NCBI GenBank assembly: GCA_039881145.1 | Contig: JAYKKI010000137.1 | Location: forward strand, 1,910,501-1,974,500 | DNA: 64,000 nt | Reading direction: 5' to 3' | From: Druceiella hillmani | Taxonomy: Eukaryota > Arthropoda > Insecta > Lepidoptera > Hepialidae | Part shown: piece after piece, positions 25,366-37,300 of the stretch | Layout: each line of letters opens with the position of its first letter | Numbering within the stretch: position 1 is the stretch's first letter | Translations under genes and position numbers: made by a program | The notes under the pieces: generated by a model | Seen by the model: the letters and a program-made list of their open reading frames with translations, nothing else | Told to the model about the DNA's origin: nothing | Database searches by the model: none

Positions 25366-25943
25366 TTGTAATCAAACTGCACAAGTACATAAACATCTAT
25401 TAGAATCCGAAATGTTTCATGATATAGATGGAAAAAAATGTCAAATACTATTTTGTGACTAAAATTATTAACTAATTACTTTATAACTTTTTTAACAATC
25501 TGTAAAGATCACACCACCTCAATTTAAGATTCAGAGACATGTCTATCCTTCATTAGGTTTTCGTTCGGAAAATATATACATGTTCTTAATTTCCAAACAT
25601 TGTTCGTCTTTTTATGTATATTCCTTTATTGTTTACCCAGTTAATCATAAAATTGCCTGGGTCCTGGTATCAGAGATTCACCAATTATATAAGCTTTCAA
25701 AAATCGCCCGAAAAATCATGCATTTCCTTAATTCTTATTTCCACATGTTGTACTTCTTCATCCTTTATCCTTTTTCTTTTTGTTACCAACGAATTAAATC
25801 TGACCTTTTTTAATTATTAATAATTTCTACATATATGGTTTTTTTAACAGCCTTTACAAATATTAATGAAAAAATAAAAAATCACAACTTTTGTAGTCCA
25901 CCTCGAAATTATTTTTTTATGTTCTCTTGGTCTGATTAATTGG

Positions 25944-26016
25944 AAGAAATTGCACTTTTGGTAGTAAGTTCATAGTAATACTGTATCATGAATTTACTAC
26001 CAAAAGTGCAATCTCT
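25944..26016. repeat. Inverted repeat with ~29-bp arms
   Basis: The left arm (25944-25972, AGAAATTGCACTTTTGGTAG followed by TAAGTTCAT) and the right arm (25988-26016, ATGAATTTACTACCAAAAGT followed by GCAATCTCT) match at about 27 of 29 positions around a 15-base loop. It could be a miniature foldback element or a hairpin RNA source. Confidence 0.85.
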
Positions 26017-26428
26017 TCATACACGTTACATTACAAAACAGAATAAATGAAAATATTCATGGAATTTTAAAGATATTTACAAAGAAAAAACATATTACTC
26101 ATTGTATGTGTATCATATATGAATGCTAAGTGACTATTGTTATGAGGATAGGTAATTATTTTTTTTCTTATTTAAAACGGAATGCCATGTAAATAATAAT
26201 TATTTAGCAAGATTAGCTACCCTAATAAGATACTTAATTTTTTTCAATTTCATTCAATTTTCATCGGTAAAAATGAACCCATATATGTAATTGGATGACA
26301 CTAATTCCTAATATTCCGATGTTTGCATAAACAATTTCGGATATCAATCGAATTTTTATATAATTTGATTCTGAATAATATATACTAAATTGTAATCAAT
26401 ATTCAATATTCAATTTCAGACCTATTTT

Positions 26429-27210
26429 GTAATGAAAGTTTCATTATCGAATTTATCAAAACTTGGATGTAAAACTGTTATTAAAACGGGGAAAAAACAA
26501 ATTTTTGAAGACGTGTTCGAAATTTACGAGGAATCTGTAACATCTTCTGGTCAAACGTTGGGCATGTTTATTCCAGAAAGGTTGAAAGTTCTTGGAGGAA
26601 TACCCCTGTCTGTACCATACAAATACGGCCGTAATTGAAGAAGATATCGTCGAAGTCAAGAAACTTGTAGGATTGCAAGTTAAAAAAATGACAGGTAGTA
26701 GAGGAGTCGAGCATTAGTAAAGAACGAATTGGAGATATTTTACACAACTATTTGTAAGTGATAAAAGTCAGTGCGCGTTGCGTTCAACGCCGTTCGAAAA
26801 ACATTGACAAGTTCAATTTGAGATGTGAGGAAAATTTTAGGAAATTTGTTCCCATATCGTCACCGTAAATTAAACCTAAATTTATCAGTGTAATTCAAAA
26901 TGAAAAGAAAGATTTTTGGGGTCTACACAAAAACAAGAAAAGGCGCCAAAAAATTATGGCCACCGTGTTTTGGGATTCCGAAGGGATATTGTTTGTCGAC
27001 TATCTCCAAAAAATATTACGATAAATGCTGAGTTTTGCACTGTTCCTTTGAAACAGAAAGTAACATATTTTGGAAAAAAAGCAAAATGAGTGAAGGAGTT
27101 TTGTTTTGGCAAGTTAATACGCCTGTTCATACTGCTCGAATTTCGAGATAAGCCTTGTGAAACATTGACTTTCAAAAAATCATCCATCCACTTGAACGTA
27201 ACTACAATAA
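26429..27210 (+). pseudogene. Tc1/mariner transposase remnant (SETMAR-like), inactivated
   Basis: Translation switching between frames follows a mariner transposase from N-terminus to past the middle. An HTH-like region (KQIFEDVFEIYEESVTSSGQ, 26432-26635) comes first. Then EEDIVEVKKL, ISKERIGDILHNYL and VIKVSARCVQR (26640-26790) correspond to the second HTH and linker. Then KKIMATVFWDSEGILFVDYL (from ~26945) and VLFWQVNTPVHTA (~27097-27140) are hallmark mariner segments, ending with FKKSSIHL (~27170-27200). Several frameshifts and stops break it. The first catalytic Asp block (usually VDETW) is not readable near 26845-26880. The second Asp is Val in WQVN, and the third, in the HPPYSPDLAP region, is lost by truncation. 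No terminal inverted repeats were found. It is mobile-element DNA and cannot make a working transposase. Confidence 0.9.
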
Positions 27211-28399
27211 AAAAATAAATTTTTCGACAATATTCCCTTGATGTGTAGCACCGTTGACTGATAACATTTTCGCCGCACCTCGTATATATCCAGCATATCT
27301 AGCATGTACTGAATAGGATTACTTAATTTGAAGAGCCACGATGGCCATGAGCGCACCTATAAATATTTATTTACGTATGTATATGTACTGACTGAAGGGT
27401 TTAGGCGATTGAACTCATCCGTGTGCCCAATACGCCCTATATAAGGTTCCTTCGTTGCCACCTTAAGTGACCCCCCCCCCTCTTATGAAGATCACTACAT
27501 CAGCAAGCCAGCTCTATCTGCCAAACTGACCCTTCTGTCTCTCGTCTGTTCGTTGATGGAAACAAGTTTTATGTTCCGTTATATTATTCTCTTATTACGA
27601 AATTATATCCTTCGTCGATTACTCTAATTAAAATTTCATTTAAAAAAATAAATATGAAATAAATTTTTATTAAAAAAAATATGAGACTAGGCTTTTCCTA
27701 AACTGCTACACTGTAGATAAAGTTAACTTCTTGTATAATTTCAGTGAAATAAACTATTCTCCATTAAATTCATTAACAAAAGATTGCACTGTATTTTCAT
27801 TTACAGAAAATTAACGGTACCGTTATCTACGTCACTATTATTTGCTAACTTAATCTTCAATGCACACTATAACTTTCGCAATATGTCGTTGCAACCTCGA
27901 ATTAATGTCAAAAATAATTCAATACCAATTTCTGTTCCTGCAACTTGAAGCAGTTTAAAGCAAGTTTCGAAACTGCAACGAAAATATTAATAATCAAAAT
28001 TAGACTAACCTCGTCCTCGGTTTGAGGAGTTTTGAACGGATATGACGCTACAAGTTACTTTTTAGATTGTAGGACTTAAAAAATGAAGTTTCATTTAGAA
28101 AATTCTTCCCTATTTATTTTGTAATTTTCTCACAGGCAGAAAAATGTTAAGAACATGTTTTTAAAAAAATATATAAATTAATAACCTAAATAATTTTTAA
28201 AAAATCATATGGGAACGGAAAATTAAAAATAGTTCTAATAAACTAAAATTGTTCTATTAAAAATGCTTTTTTCACCGTTTTACTTTCTCTGAAGCAATGA
28301 TTTTTGCGGAATGGTTTTCTGTTAAGTTTGAAAAATATCTGTCCAGATCGATATACGTGAATGCAAGAAAATATATAAAAACGTAGCTGGTAATTTTTA
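27211..28399. other. Stretch after mariner remnant, no gene recognised
   Basis: 27340-27560 is less AT-rich, contains a poly-C run (CCCCCCCCCCC at about 27469-27480) and CCTATATAAGG at about 27437-27448, which resembles a TATA box. No open frame of note follows. The remainder is AT-rich. A minimal promoter is possible but unsupported. Confidence 0.4.
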
Positions 28400-29120
28400 A
28401 GTGTTTCGTACCTCAAAAGGAAAAAACAGAACCGTGTCTGTCGGTTTGTGTAATAGTCGGAGAGACCCGATTCCGTTACGACACGTCCATTATGCTTAGA
28501 AACCGCGTGACGTAGAAACTTGAAATTCGGCACATGTTTAAAATGTATTAACTCATACATATCTCAATAGCGAATACTCAAAAGTACTGACATGGAATTT
28601 TTATGGGTCCAATTGACCAATAATATACAACAATACAGTATGAGGTATCATTTGAAAGGACTAATTACGAGGATCTCAATTTTATCCTTAATTTTATATG
28701 AATCAAAAATATACTCCAGCATTTATGTTCGCAATCTTCAAGAAGCAGCAGCAGACGTAATCTTCAGAAATATACTGAAGAATACCCAAAAAATATGTTT
28801 TGTATTTCCGAAATGGCTCAAACTAAAATTATGGAAAAATAGGATCAGAAACTTATGCATGGCTTGTGTAATAACTATAATATAGATGTCATAATTTTTT
28901 AAATTATGCAACAGGATTTTACGCCCGTTAAATAATAGTAGGCAAGGTATATAGGCAAGCAATATTTTGTAAATTGTATAATAAGTGTGAAATTGATATT
29001 TGTAAATAATGTTATCAAAATACTATTTACTGTTACAAATTAATCATTAATTTCGGTACACATTAAAGATAATATCTAAATGTGTACGGAACTCGCATAG
29101 TGCGAGTTCTACTCGTATTG
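28400..29120 (+). repeat. Arthropod dispersed repeat with CCGTACCTCAAAAGG / GTACGGAAC ends, near full length
   Basis: The left end reads TTTCGTACCTCAAAAGGAAA (28406-28425). The right end reads TGTGTACGGAACTCGCATAG then TGCGAGTTCTACTCG (29081-29115). Both termini and internal segments (GTATGAGGTATCATTTGAAA, GAGGATCTCAA, ACTTGAAATTCGGCAC) correspond to a very common arthropod repeat that I know best from Lepidoptera. The right end carries a perfect hairpin GAACTCGCA/TGCGAGTTC (29089-29109). The minus-strand 105-codon frame at 28243-28560 and the plus frame at 28592-28885 lie within or across it and are not independent genes. The copy is diverged. The family assignment is from memory of the termini, not a database search. 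Confidence 0.7.
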
Positions 29121-29439
29121 ATATATTTTTTTATCTGTTGTTATTCAAACACAAATTCACTAATAAAACTGTAACTAAAACTGTGAAGAAATATTTACTT
29201 AGTTTAATTGGACCGTTGTGGCATTTTTCTGAATATAACGTAAGTTTCACTGAAAGAAGTGCAATAAAATTGTATGCATTTTTCGATATATTCGTCGAGT
29301 ATTATGGTTCATAGTATTTTTATTTTTATTTGATACTTATCGACTGTAGTATATTTATTTTTATTTGATACTTATTTTAAAACTACATCTTTTCTGATCC
29401 TATTCTCTGTTTTCATCAAATATTTGTCGGGAAATTTTA

Positions 29440-29670
29440 AATAAAAACAGTTCAAAATTGTTTCCTCTCCGTTATTATTATATTTTCAATAGAACAAATT
29501 TCATTAAAATCCGTCCTGTAGTTTTCGCGTGATTAATGAACGAATGAACATACAGAAAGACAAAAATTACAAAAACAGATCTTCTGGCTTCTAATATCAT
29601 TCTTTACGCCAAATAATCACTTTTTAAAAATATTTTCCGTACACAGATTTCAATCTGTAAAAATTTTATA
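29440..29670 (+). repeat. Decayed dispersed repeat, probably a retroelement 3' tail
   Basis: Contains AACAAATTTCATTAAAATCC, GTCCTGTAGTTTTCGCGTGA, GAACATACAGAAAGACAAAA and ATTACAAAAACAGATCTTCT in an order typical of repeats common in insect genomes (aphids and Lepidoptera among others). Such tails are often attached to non-LTR or other retroelements. No reverse transcriptase coding is visible upstream. The class is inferred and uncertain. Confidence 0.5.
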
Positions 29671-32600
29671 ATATTTTAAATATAGTTTGTCAACACATCT
29701 TATTTATGAAGTATTTCTTTAGTTTTTCAACGGTTTCTATGTTACCTCACTTTTCATCGCGTCTCCAAAACCTCTTCTCTCTATCTTATTTTAATAATAT
29801 ACACAGACCATTCAAAAGCGGGACACACATTATTCAAGGCGTCGTCTTGTAAAATTCTTATGCAATTTTGACTTTCCTTACTTTTTCTGTTACTTTCCCA
29901 CAAACTTGTAATAAATGAATCATTCTAATAAACATACGTGTAATGTATTAAAGTCACATAATAGCAAAAATATTTTATCTGAGCAATATCTTGTACAATA
30001 GATTGTACACAAACATTTGACAAGTTATTTTCATTCCAGCGTAGGTTTCTGTTCTGAACATAGCCCCAGTTATTATGATATTGTTGTGTTATAATGCTTT
30101 CTTTGTCCATCACTACATCGATGCTTTTAGTTGGAAGTGATTCACCCTTCTTTGTTATTTGTGCGAATAGTGATTGTTGTTATTCAAGTTGTTAATGCCG
30201 TCTTCCCACTTTCCTCGTGGCTAAATATACGGGCTGGTTACAAAGTAGCTTCCGTAGTATAAAACTTAAAGACTTAGCTCATCGCATGAAAACTCCGTAT
30301 TTTTGCATAACACTTTTTAGCATTAACGTAATTGACACTAAACCAATAACATATTGCTTTTTTCACCAATATACGCAAAAAAAGGATACAAGATTAGTTG
30401 TTAAATTTAAATGAATTTTCAATAATTTATTATGTTATGCTAATATACTTTATAATATAATTCTTAGAACGATTGCAAAATTTATGTCAAGAGATTTATG
30501 GAAAAATGCTTAAGGCACATTAAGATTTTGATACAAAAACTTCGATTATGTTGAAGATATTTTTAAATTGCAACTATGAATCATGGAGCAAAATTTTTTA
30601 ATTTTGGGTGTGGTCACATTTTGGGGAGGGGACACCTAAGGCTTTTAATTTTTTTAAGTCGATGCTAAGTTCAAACAAATATAATTAAGTTTGGTAACCA
30701 AATTCAACTAAGATTATTTTAATTTGGTTTTTAGGGTTTGTTTTTGTCATGTGTTCGTTTATTTATTTTACAAAATATTAGAATTAAATATTACTTCCTT
30801 TTCCAATCTACTTTTTAAATAAAAAGACGTGTATTGAAAAACCCGAAAAGCGCCAGGAATTGATTCTTAATACGAACTTTCTATAATATTTTGGTTAAAT
30901 AACTTTAATAACTTCAGGGTATACAGAAAATTACCAAATTCTATGTCGTATATAACATTTGATTACCTTTCAATTTCGTACAAATCTTAATTAAGGTACT
31001 TGATACTAATGAGGCGTATACACCCAAAAAGATGATAGTTGACTAAGTTTTTGTTGGTTTGCAATAATATTTATTGAAATATAAGAATTAAATTTAGTAG
31101 AATTTATTTGAATCAAGTACCTTATCATGTATAATAAATTCAAATAATTTAATTGATAAATCTCTGACAGCACGTTAATCAAAATAAATTCGGTATTTTA
31201 AGCATCATTCCTATTTTGTTGGATGAGTAACTCCCGATTAGTAATTAATCAAATAGGATGTGATAACTAAGTATTACAACACTTAATGAAGTCGTAACTA
31301 ATACGGGGATTTCCAACACGCGTCTTTATACACGAGCAGTAATCCATCAAACACAGTTGTGTTCTGTACACTTATCGACAAATTTGTACCCAGTGCCTTT
31401 ATTCTCATTAAAGTAATTAACTTAATATAACTTAGTACCGAGCACAGCTTTCAAGGAATTTAGTAATTATCTTAAGAAAAACATAGAATTGATTTAGGGC
31501 TATAAATCAGATATCAAAGAGCATGATTTTGGCTGATTGTTAAAGATAAAATAAAAATTAATAAACTCGTAGAACATTTTACGAAGCTTAATTCTGAATG
31601 GGAACAAAAAACAATAATATAAGGTATAAACAAGTATAAAATTATTTTATGTTTCTTATTTATTAAATTGTGTATAATTTTTTTTAAATGCCACTGCGTT
31701 TTTATTAGAGCTTTCTAAGGAAACCATGAATTTTTTTTAGTTTTGTTTGCTATCCCATCGACCGTTTATCATAGTCACACTTTCAACAATTTCAAACTAT
31801 ATGAATTAAATTTTAAAAGTCCATGGTTTATAAATTGATTTTAGGTAAATGTGAAGCAAAACATCAAAAATTTTTTTTATGATGCGTCTCCACGCTATGT
31901 ATATTAGGAGCGATTTTTTTAATGAGAGTATACTATTAAATGGGTCGTAATTGGATAAGCCAAAAATTAAATGGAGTTTCCATTTATCATTAAATATTTA
32001 AAATCTCGTTTGTCAAATATTACTAATACTTCAATATGACGCGTATGGTGTCAATGGTGGGTTTGAAAATTTTAAATATATCTAGACGAGCGACTTGCAC
32101 CGGTTTCGCACGCGCACATTTTAGGGTAGAAAAAATAGTATAGAAATTATTTTTATACACCACGTTTAGTGACTTTCCTCAAGATATCGAAGCAACCTAT
32201 ACAAAAACTTAATACGAGCGCAGTTAATTTATACGGTTAAAATTTGTTGGTATGTATTTTTCATTTCATCTATAAAGAACGTTTAAAATGACTATGATAC
32301 TTTCTTAATGAGCATTAATAAGTCACTGTTTTTGAATTTAAAAACAGTACCACAGCTTATAGAAAGGTTGAAGATGCTGTTAAGTACTTTTATTTATATT
32401 TTTCTGTGGTTTACAATTCCCTCCTACGTACTATTAGTGTGTATGTTATAGTAATGGCAGCGTTTGTAACGAAACTGCTTTTTCACTCATTCTTTTTCTG
32501 ACATCGTTAATATTATTAAATATATTGATATCATTGTCAAGTTCGAATAGAACTCACATTACAAGGGCTCTTTGTATGTTTAGGCTCTTATAAACACTTA

Positions 32601-32673
32601 ATGGCACAAAGTATTTGTTTTAAATTATCTACAAATATTAATTTTTCATAAGTGTATCGTAAAATATGTTTTT
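29671..32673. other. AT-rich stretch, no gene recognised
   Basis: Only short frames (29925-30113, 30217-30414). A small block at 31200-31390 is somewhat less AT-rich (for example AACACGCGTCTTTATACACG). One candidate miniature element is listed at 30993-31123. Confidence 0.55.
30993..31123. mobile_element. Possible 131-bp miniature inverted-repeat element
   Basis: Perfect 12-base terminal inverted repeats AAGGTACTTGAT (30993-31004) and ATCAAGTACCTT (31112-31123) bracket a non-coding AT-rich core. The flanks are TT on the left and AT on the right, so no clear target-site duplication is present. It may be a MITE remnant. With arms this short, chance in AT-rich DNA is less likely than for pure A/T arms but not excluded. 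Confidence 0.4.

Positions 32674-32751
<78 letters not shown>
32674..32751. repeat. Compound (CA)n(TA)n microsatellite
   Basis: CACACACACACA passes into a long TA run with one TGTA interruption near 32735. Confidence 0.95.
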
Positions 32752-33115
32752 GCTCACCATTCCCTTTAAAATATAATCGATCTTGTCAGATTTTTGAAAT
32801 TTCTTTTCAAGCTTATTAATTTTTATACGTGATATAAAATTTTATGATAACCTAATCATTGTGATTTTAACGTTTGTGGTCTATTTTAAATACAATACAA
32901 TGTGATCAGGAAGGTTCGGAGAAAAGAAAGTAGGTTTAAAATGCTTAAAGGATGGTAACAGATAACGAATTTACGAAATCAAAAAAAATATTATTATTCA
33001 AAGACATTGTGTAAACGATAATAATCATATAAATATGGACAAGACGAATAAAATCAAATGTAAGAACTAGATTTGACGGAATTAAGTGAATATTGCCTCA
33101 CAAGGCCTCACAAAA

Positions 33116-33116
33116 C

Positions 33117-33181
<65 letters not shown>
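33116..33181. repeat. (AT)n microsatellite
   Basis: ATATAT run with a single AA interruption near 33129. Confidence 0.95.
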
Positions 33182-33185
<4 letters not shown>

Positions 33186-33739
33186 ACTTATAACGAATCC
33201 ATAGCCAAAGCTTCTGAAAACGTATCCTAATTATTTCGCTTGCTCCTACAGTATTTTTCCAAAAAGAAATTAAGTTTTAATCTCATGAGTAGGAATGAGA
33301 TGAGAGTTAGTTAAATTTTGAAAAATAAATTTCGTTTATCAACGATGTGTCCTTATAGATAAAGCTACGATTAAAAAATGAAATAACCTAATATGAGATC
33401 TATTCAAGTTTCCATCTGATTTCCTTATATTTCACTTAGTATGTGTCTTGTGACACATTTTGACCAATTTTAAAAACCACCTTTAACTGCGTGTAATTAA
33501 AGCTTAATTGGAAATTAATCCCAAACTTATTATTTAGCAAACGCTTGAGTTAAAAATACTGATAATTGGTGAAATATAAATACTACTTCCAGTTTATTTC
33601 AATTTAATTGGGAATTTTAAATATATTTTATAATATTTGACATAAGTTTCCAAGTGAGATCGCTTAGAAAATGATATGTGTCAACCAAATAATTTATTCG
33701 TGTTTCGTGGAACAGTTGTTTTCAGCTCAATAAAGATAA

Positions 33740-33797
33740 ACTAAATTAAATAATATATCGTAAATCAATTGATTTACGATATATTATTTAATTTAGT
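33740..33797. repeat. Perfect 58-bp palindrome
   Basis: The arms of 29 bases abut with no loop: ACTAAATTAAATAATATATC then GTAAATCAA (33740-33768) is exactly complementary to 33769-33797. The centre is CAATTG. Perfect palindromes of this length are unstable in many hosts and normally decay, so it is young or maintained. An assembly fold-back artefact is an alternative. Confidence 0.97.
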
Positions 33798-34027
33798 CAT
33801 ACATCACATCTTCCGAAAAAAAATAATGGATCACAGTATAAAATTCATGAGAGGGCTAAATTTTCATATCTGCACTGTTTACTATGTGATAGAAATATTC
33901 TGTTGATTACATAACAAGTAATATGCATTATTAACGTACCCTAGATTACAACCATATTCCTTAATTGTTTTTGCACGCTGGTAATCGATAATTTAGCGAT
34001 TATTGTGTAATAAATATAATAAAAATG

Positions 34028-34330
34028 CTGTCAAATTGCGATGAACGGAACTATTTATTGCACTTACATACGTCTTCTAACGTACGGTTTAGAATTTTGA
34101 CGCCGTTGTATATATGGATGTAATACTTATCACCCTGAAGTGGGAGGTTTACCTTCAGGTAAATCTTTAATGTTTTTAAAATTATTATGATATCCTTCGT
34201 ATATGGATGGAAAACCACTTTTTACACAGGATAAATTATTTTAAATATCGAAAGTTAAAAGCGGGTTTATTATTTAAATATTTATTTATCTTTAATTTCA
34301 TATTTTTCTGCTGTTCATTGAAAAATCTCT
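34028..34330 (+). repeat. Unclassified dispersed repeat, copy 1
   Basis: Aligns in the same orientation with 45083-45385 through ATGCTGTCAAATTGCGATGA, ACTATTTATTGCACTTACAT, GTACGGTTTA, TATATGGATGTAATACTTAT, CACC, GGTTTACCTTCAG and ATTATTATGATATC. By eye identity is about two-thirds to three-quarters. No coding frame is shared and no terminal structure was identified. The family is not recognised. Confidence 0.65.
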
Positions 34331-37300
34331 ATATGTTACATCTTTTTCTAGCAATCAAAATATTTTTATTATGAATTATAAGTACATGCGAATAAGTACA
34401 TGCGAATTAGCATGCGAACCTAACACACTCTTGCTCAATGAAGACGTTTCATTTCATTTTCGCTTCCATAAACCATTGTTATACGTATACAAGTAGATTT
34501 ATTGATACATTATGTATATTATTTATTTATCCCAGGTAACCTATCCGTGACGATAAAGAATCGACTGTTTAACAGAATTAAAATTTTCCTTTTTGATTTG
34601 AATACAAAACTCTTTAAGAAATATAAAAGATAATGACGCAACTGTTCTAAAGATTTACTTCCTCTCAATTTAAACAAATTATTCCCTGGCCACACGTGTT
34701 TGTGACATTGCTTTTGACATGTTTTCCCTATTAGCTATTTTATTTACTTTTATTACTTCTTGTAGGTACTAAATGTATCTTTTTAATCATTGTTCTTTCA
34801 ATGTTGGTCACTATCACTTCATTTTATATTACCTAATTTAATATTAATGTATATAAAACGATCGGACAGTATTATTAGGATCTATAATTTTAACATGTCC
34901 GCTTCACAGAAAACTAATAATTTCTTCAGATGGAGGCAAGGAAAATAACAGGTTTTTAGTTTTTTTTTAGAAGACTGAGAAGAAATTGAAATATTGTGTT
35001 GTTACTTTGAAATAAAATATAGCTATATTTATGATAAAATTATGTTGCATTGTTCAGAATGACTTAATATTTGAATATTTAAAGATATATTCCGATAAAT
35101 GGCGATAATATCTGATATTAATCTTGTGAAAGAAGAAAACAAATAGCAAAATATTACTCGAATATCAATGTATTTTTTTCAGCTAAAACTCGGTAGAATA
35201 AATATTTTTGTTGTGTTTTTTTTCTTGTTATGAAATATATGTTAATTTAATAGCAAAGGGTGCTATATATTTTTAAAGTCCTTAAAATTTTATAAAACTA
35301 AATTTTGACCATAAACACAAGAAAATTTGTTATAATATTTATAATCTCTACATTTATAGTAGTCAATCTGGAGAGAAAATATCATTTCAGTTTGAAAGGA
35401 TAAATATTTATTTTTTTGTGCATCTCGATGATATTCATGAAAAGACTATACAATCATCCCAAATAAGAATTACTCGGTATACATAATAAATGTCAGTATA
35501 TATTCGTAATAATTATGCCAAATTTTAATAAAAAAAATTTTGTTTCAATATTTTTTTTATAAATTGGAATCAAATTGGTTATCTAATTGACGTAGAAATG
35601 TTTTCTATAGTTTGTATTATTTAGTAGGTCATAATATTTTTAATTTTGAGAAAGTGTACATAATGAGCAATAACTTTTAGACTGAAAAGAATTTAAGTCG
35701 GCAAGTGCATCTATTAGTTTTATCAATTAACCTACCGGTATGTATCATTATCAGAGACAGATTGCATTCTCCAGGGAGATTGAAATCACCCTTACCATAT
35801 CACCTTATTTCGACTATCGAAGCTTGATAATTTTAGTTGAAGAAACTATAAAGGATTTGGTCAAGAAATGGGAGGAAGAGAAAAATGGAATTGTTTTTAA
35901 ATTAAAATTACAAAATCAGTTTTCAATTTCGAGAAAAAAAATATTGTCAAATATTGCACTGAATGCCAGATGGCTTTAATTTATATTTTTTAAGAAAAAA
36001 TCTAATTAAACTTCTAGATGTTACAAAATTACAGACGTTCAGATTTATGGTATTCCGAAACGATGCTATTATATCCATACACCTTGAACGTAAGACATTA
36101 TTTAAACGAAAGATTCTCCTGAATATGGATTGGTCTTGACAGACCCTTAGCTTGGCTTCCCAGAACTCCCAAATTGAATTTAATTAATTTTTCAGTGTGA
36201 AGAATACAGCAAGGAGTCGATTTTCTCGAAGTACGAGTATATTGCAATTTGAAGGAATAGAAAAGAAAGGTAACGAAAACCGAAGAAATAATTAAAAACT
36301 GCAACGGAATTTTTAAAATAGGTTTTTTTCGGCGATGCTGTCTTTGTCCAAGAGGGCTATAATTTTTAAAACTCTATGCAGTTTTAAACATAGTACATTT
36401 CTTGCAATTTCTGTACGGTTTTAGCCATTTCTTAAGTCGCGCAAAAATTATAGTCTCTTATCACACTTTAAAACCGCAATGAACACCAAAGTAGCGTAGT
36501 TCAGTCAACAATTCAATGAAATAGAAAGGTTTAAAAGTATGTTCTGAAAATAATATGTATACTTTCTTATTAAAATTATATCAAAATTATATGCTACATC
36601 GCTATCTCCAAGACATGGAGAAATAAAGATTTTTAAACTGAATACAACAATTCATGAAGTAATATAGTTTTTATCACAAGTATTCATTTCAAAAAGAAAT
36701 ATTCTATGAGTATAGTAAATGCAACAAAACGGAAATATTTAATCCAACGAACCGCTCATTAGGTCACGTAGCGATATAATCCGTTTCGTGTTCCATATTA
36801 AACCGTTATCGTTAAATGACGAGGCTATCGAACCCGTTCGTATTTAAAGCCGATTGTGAAGAATGCAATTTTTCTTTAATATTCAACGTTGATGCTATGA
36901 AAAACTGTGGTTTATAGAGACAGTGTATTTATTTATGTATCTGAAAAATACTGCCATTTATGAAATGAATTATAAAAGTATACAGTGATTGCACCACAGG
37001 ATTTCGGGAGTCCCGAATATAAACTAAGAGAAATATTTTTAAGAAGATCGATTCTCAAAAAGGGTCAATAATAGTCGGACAAAATACTAAAATTTTAAAT
37101 TGTTCATTATCCAGTACGAAAATATTCACAAACCATAAATGACTGTTTTTTAATACCTATCACTTAAGTTATTCAAATCGTTAGATGCAATTAATATTTT
37201 TCGTCATCCTTACCGTCTTACACGTAATAAGAATTGACTAAGTAATCCCTTAATATACCAAGAGGGTTGAATGTTATCCCCTGACGTGAAAGACTAAGAT

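Noticed and set aside
28243..28885. Frames of 105 and 97 codons on opposite strands
   Set aside because: They lie in or across a dispersed repeat with recognisable termini and have no protein domain.
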